Below, piece by piece: positions 6,110 through 8,638 of a DNA stretch of 8,638 bases; the first letter of the stretch is position 1, and the number at the start of each line of letters is the position of its first letter. The stretch comes from Dehalococcoidia bacterium (GTDB taxonomy: Bacteria > Chloroflexota > Dehalococcoidia > SZUA-161). The translations under genes and the position numbers were made by a program. Below the pieces are notes generated by a model. The model was given only the letters and a program-made list of their open reading frames with translations, was not told the DNA's origin and ran no database searches. The stretch covers positions 444,483-453,120 of the forward strand of contig CP070819.1 of assembly GCA_020344295.1 (NCBI GenBank), read 5' to 3'.

Positions 6110-7417
6110 TTATACTGGCTTTACTCTTGCTTTAATGTCATCCACTACTACGGCGGCGCTTGCAGCCGCTCCACTGCCGCCAACCCATCCCCCTGGAATC
6201 ACCGCATCACCAACATTGTATAGATTTTCAATTGGCGTCTTCTGTGTAAGACAATCTCCTGGCCAGGTGCCATAAAACGGCCAGTCACCACAGAAGTTCC
6301 GTGCTACTAATATCTTGCCCCCACACTTATCGAAATCGGGGAAAGTCTCCTTCAAATCCTGCAGAAATACCTCATACTCCTCTTTAGGGGAGTATTGCAT
6401 AGCGGACTCAGGCACGGAAGCAGTGCGCACTATATATTTGCCGTCAGGGGTACAGTCTCCAACGAAGCACTCTAGCCGCCTAGTATCCGCGGTAAAGAGT
6501 ACAGTGGGGGCACCCATTAATGGTTCATTGCTTGTTATCATATAGTCTACTCCCTGCGCCGGTCTGACCTTCTTCTCTACTTCCTTCAGGTATGCTCGAT
6601 CGAAATTTTCCTGTCCACCCAGATCGATCGTCCTTTTGGGACCGGCGTTGCTTATCACTATCTTTGCCTCAATTTCCATCTCTTCCCCTTTTACATCAGC
6701 AGCAATCCCTTTAGCAAAACCTTCCTCAATAAGAATCTTCTTAGCCCTTGTCTTAGTAAAGATTTCGCTCCCGTTATCTTTTATTACCTTCTCCAAAGCA
6801 TCTGTAACATCCTTAACCCCATTCTTAAGTATGAATGGATTACCACCAACTGTCATGCCCTTCAGAACCCTGAACCACTGCCCTGCAGTGACTTCCCATG
6901 AATTAGCACCGGCCCACGCGGCGACGAGACACTGAAACAGATCACGAACCGTTTTGCTTTCGGTGTATTGAAGCAGCCAATCATGAAATGTTATTGTGTC
7001 CGGTGGTTCATACCATAGGATGGCTCTTTTCAATGCAGTCATTACCTTTTCTTCTTCTTCTTTATCCCTGCTCGCCCAAGAGATCATGTCTCTGAGCGCA
7101 CCCTTCCCCTCCATTTTATGGTCCTTACCACCCAGTCTATATATTTGTGGTATAGCTCCAGTACTGACTGTTTCGATTTCAGGGGCTTGGACCTCATTCA
7201 GAGTTAGATAAACCGGGTCATTTTTTCCATAAAGTATCATCCATGCTGCTGTAGGAATCTGGTAACCTTTATATTCTATTTGTGTAAATCGACCACCCAG
7301 CATAGGGAGCTTTTCAATAACAATCGTTTTATAGCCAGAATAGGCCAGCTTTGCCGCAGCACACATCCCGCCTATGCCTGATCCTATGACTACACAATCA
7401 CATGTTTTCCTTTCCAT
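6110..7417 (-). CDS. FAD-dependent oxidoreductase of the phytoene desaturase/amine oxidase superfamily
   Basis: The 435-residue protein opens with a classic dinucleotide-binding fold: CVVIGSGIGGMCAAAKLAYSG (residues 8-28, G12-x-G14-x-x-G17), Glu35 at the end of strand two (TIVIEK) and the MLGGR motif at 39-43. The C-terminus has the second FAD motif, NLYNVGDAVIPGGWVGGSGA. This pattern is that of CrtI-like desaturases, carotenoid isomerases and related FAD enzymes, a superfamily with very diverse substrates. There is no signal peptide and no membrane helix. The start at 7417 has GGAGG (complement of 7424-7428) 6 nt upstream, inside the ferredoxin gene, whose stop codon ends 1 nt before this ATG. 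The two are therefore almost certainly translationally coupled, and ferredoxin is the likely electron partner. No carotenoid gene is nearby, so a role in acyl-CoA or other redox metabolism is as plausible as carotenoid chemistry. The substrate is unknown. Confidence 0.85.
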   Translation of the reverse strand: MERKTCDCVVIGSGIGGMCAAAKLAYSGYKTIVIEKLPMLGGRFTQIEYKGYQIPTAAWMILYGKNDPVYLTLNEVQAPEIETVSTGAIPQIYRLGGKDHKMEGKGALRDMISWASRDKEEEEKVMTALKRAILWYEPPDTITFHDWLLQYTESKTVRDLFQCLVAAWAGANSWEVTAGQWFRVLKGMTVGGNPFILKNGVKDVTDALEKVIKDNGSEIFTKTRAKKILIEEGFAKGIAADVKGEEMEIEAKIVISNAGPKRTIDLGGQENFDRAYLKEVEKKVRPAQGVDYMITSNEPLMGAPTVLFTADTRRLECFVGDCTPDGKYIVRTASVPESAMQYSPKEEYEVFLQDLKETFPDFDKCGGKILVARNFCGDWPFYGTWPGDCLTQKTPIENLYNVGDAVIPGGWVGGSGAAASAAVVVDDIKARVKPV

Positions 7418-7418
7418 T

Positions 7419-7595
7419 CTATGCCTCCGCTAATGCATCTACAGGACAGAAATCCAGACACTCTCCACAATCAGTACACCTATCCTCATCTATTGCAACT
7501 ATAAAAGAGGATGTGATTTCCATCGCATCCTCAGGGCAGTTTAAAACACAGAGAGCACAACCGAAGCACTCACTTTCAGCAACAATAATCGGCAT
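7419..7595 (-). CDS. 2[4Fe-4S] ferredoxin, 58 residues
   Basis: This short gene reads from ATG 7595 to TAG at 7421-7419. It holds two complete cluster-binding motifs: CFGCALCVLNCP (residues 10-21) and CTDCGECLDFCP (40-51), each C-x2-C-x2-C-x3-C-P. That is the full pattern of a clostridial-type 2[4Fe-4S] ferredoxin, and 58 residues is the usual size. The start has GAGGGGT at about 7601-7607, 5 nt upstream. It is the first gene of a two-gene operon with the FAD oxidoreductase, with 1 nt between them, and a strong promoter candidate lies just upstream. It probably carries low-potential electrons to or from the flavoenzyme in the cytoplasm. The residues between the clusters (AMEITSSFIVAIDEDR) are ordinary for this fold. 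The identification is sure; the redox partners are inferred from gene order. Confidence 0.93.
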   Translation of the reverse strand: MPIIVAESECFGCALCVLNCPEDAMEITSSFIVAIDEDRCTDCGECLDFCPVDALAEA

Positions 7596-7622
7596 ACTGC
7601 ACCCCTCATTTATACTTGCTGG

Positions 7623-7652
7623 ATGATATCACTTGTAGTATTGAAACGTCAA
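7623..7652 (-). promoter_or_regulatory. Putative sigma70-type promoter of the ferredoxin-FAD oxidoreductase operon
   Basis: On the minus strand TTGACG (complement of 7647-7652) and TATCAT (complement of 7623-7628), each five of six matches, are 18 nt apart. Transcription would start near 7616, about 20 nt before the ferredoxin ATG, with the ribosome-binding site between. The fit of promoter, leader and start supports the call. Confidence 0.6.
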
Positions 7653-7743
7653 TCGCTCTGCTTTATAAATTGGACCATCCTAGTTGTGCCATTCTATCTA
7701 TGCAGTGATTAGATTTAAACATATATATCTTTTTCACGGAAAG

Positions 7744-8253
7744 CTAGGCATCTTTATCGCTGCCATTTTCCTTAGCATCGATGTCTTTTTGCTTTTCCAG
7801 TGCTGCCGTAACTCCCGAGCCGTGATCTGCTACGAGGAATTTTTTATCTTTCGCGGTCTCGTCTTCACCTTCCGCAAGGTAAGGCCATCCCTTCGGCATC
7901 GTGCCGATTATCTCCTCTTTAACTAGTTGTTCGATCTCTTCCTCTTTCATGCCGAGGACGTTTGTCAGGATGTAGTAATTATGCTGACCAAGTGTCGGTG
8001 CTGGCATTCTAGTTCTAACCGGTGTCTCTGAGAATTTGACTGGGAATCCGTGATAGCGCTGTGTTCCCGTCACCGGATGTACGATCTCCTCGCAGAAGCC
8101 TCTGTGCTCGATGTGCGGGTCGCTTACTATTTCAGAACACGGCAATACCGGCGCGGACGCTACACCTGCTTGTTGCAGGAGTTGCATAACCTCATGTTTG
8201 TCGTGCTGACAGGTCCAGTCCTCAATTAGTTCATCAAGCGCATCGTGATTTGC
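7744..8253 (-). pseudogene. C-terminal third of a class III CoA-transferase, 5' part missing
   Basis: The frame is open from 8253 down to the stop at 7744. It begins with NHDALDELIEDWTCQHDKHE, followed by QLLQQAGVASAPVLPCSEI and SDPHIEHRGFCEEIVHPVTG, the characteristic C-terminal lobe of CaiB/BaiF proteins (compare AAPFMISKEQHNNPHF in the homologue at 4763). The N-terminal 250 or so residues, including the active-site region, are absent: an in-frame TGA (complement of 8254-8256) closes the frame, and beyond it the DNA encodes a transporter on the other strand. ATG 8187 is therefore an internal Met rather than a true start. After the family domain (ending near EEEIEQLVKEEIIG) comes a tail of about 50 residues, highly charged and Lys/Asp/Glu-rich, that neither complete homologue has. 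It lies upstream of, and co-directional with, the ferredoxin operon. Either a rearranged remnant or an assembly join. Confidence 0.8.
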
Positions 8254-8638
8254 TCACCGAGAACCTCACAGTTCTCAGCGAAAGCCCGGCGATCACCTAC
8301 GTTGGGCTCACAGGCTCACCGTTCATTCGACTGGCTCAACTGGATGCCCCCACCAAGACCCTCCAAAAATCCCTGCCGATCGCAGCAGCTACCGTGCTGG
8401 TGCTCTTGCTCGCTGTGATGCGATCGTTGCGGTATGCGATGGTGACGATCATTCCGATTGGGTTGGTAGTATCATGGCTATACGGAACCATGTATCTGAC
8501 AGGGTATCCTTTGAACTACGTGACTGCGACCATTGGCGCGGTATCCCTCGGTGTGGGGATCGACTATTCCATACACATGACGGAACGGTTTAGGGAAGAA
8601 TTACGCAGAGCGCCAAGTAAGATGCAGGCTATGCGACA
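8250..8638 (+). CDS. RND/MMPL-type membrane transporter, internal fragment
   Basis: The plus-strand frame (codons starting at 8250, 8253 and so on) is open to the window end and encodes part of an RND-superfamily protein of the MMPL/hydrophobe-exporter kind. A soluble segment ending in TYVGLTGSPFIRLAQL precedes a first membrane helix (PIAAATVLVLLLAVM) and a second hydrophobic stretch (VTIIPIGLVVSWLYGTMYLTG). Then comes the family signature LNYVTATIGAVSLGVGIDYS with IHMTERFREEL, where the Asp in GIDY is the conserved membrane-embedded residue linked to proton coupling in RND pumps. The frame reads open back to 8190, but that part is antisense to the CoA-transferase fragment, and homology seems to begin near DLLTENLTVLSES. 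No start codon with a ribosome-binding site is present. The N-terminal part is missing at the left junction and the C-terminal part lies beyond the window. The cargo (lipid, hopanoid or other hydrophobic molecule) cannot be told. Confidence 0.8.
   Translation, partial: MLTENLTVLSESPAITYVGLTGSPFIRLAQLDAPTKTLQKSLPIAAATVLVLLLAVMRSLRYAMVTIIPIGLVVSWLYGTMYLTGYPLNYVTATIGAVSLGVGIDYSIHMTERFREELRRAPSKMQAMR

Noticed and set aside
1..8638. CRISPR array, tRNA or rRNA genes, insertion sequence, toxin-antitoxin or phage genes
   Set aside because: No short direct repeats with spacers, no cloverleaf-like or rRNA sequence, no transposase motif or terminal inverted repeats were found on reading both strands.

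Overview
The window looks like part of a bacterial chromosome of moderate GC, probably from an uncultured anaerobe. The gene set is an acyl-CoA dehydrogenase, several class III (CaiB/BaiF) CoA-transferase-family proteins, a 2[4Fe-4S] ferredoxin paired with a phytoene-desaturase-like FAD oxidoreductase, and a TPR protein. That combination reminds me of Dehalococcoidia (Chloroflexota) or syntrophic Desulfobacterota. No rRNA or marker gene is present, so the taxon is a low-confidence inference. Start regions are bacterial: AGGAGG-type ribosome-binding sites and several good sigma70-type -35/-10 pairs.

Layout. On the left edge is the N-terminus of a SAM-dependent methyltransferase (minus, cut by the window). 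Next is a decayed tetratricopeptide-repeat gene (about 260-870, minus) with a nonsense codon and a 1-nt deletion that breaks its 102-nt repeat period. A transglutaminase-like protein (1097-1771, plus) follows, behind a good promoter. An acyl-CoA dehydrogenase (3059-1816, minus) is split into two frames at a run of seven C. A 336-bp divergent control region (3060-3395) carries back-to-back promoters and inverted repeats. It separates the dehydrogenase from a class III CoA-transferase homologue (3396-4613, plus); a second homologue follows (4763-6022, plus). Convergent to these is a minus-strand operon of a 58-residue ferredoxin and an FAD oxidoreductase (7595-7419 and 7417-6110) with its own promoter. 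The right end holds the C-terminal third of a third CoA-transferase (minus), joined head to head at about 8239-8257 to the interior of an RND/MMPL-type membrane transporter (plus), which runs off the window.

How the genes may work together. The dehydrogenase, CoA-transferase homologues, ferredoxin and FAD oxidoreductase would fit activation and oxidation or reduction of an organic acid as its CoA thioester, with electrons passing through flavin and iron-sulfur carriers. The substrate cannot be read from the sequence. Both complete CoA-transferase homologues have Ala where the catalytic Asp of the family normally lies, so they may not be ordinary CoA-transferases.

Much of the window is damaged: one TPR pseudogene, one frameshifted dehydrogenase and two genes truncated at a shared junction. 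This could be real decay and rearrangement, or assembly and homopolymer errors; the sequence alone cannot decide. I did not find a clearly new multi-gene system. The strongest leads are the Asp-less CoA-transferase pair and the divergent control region.
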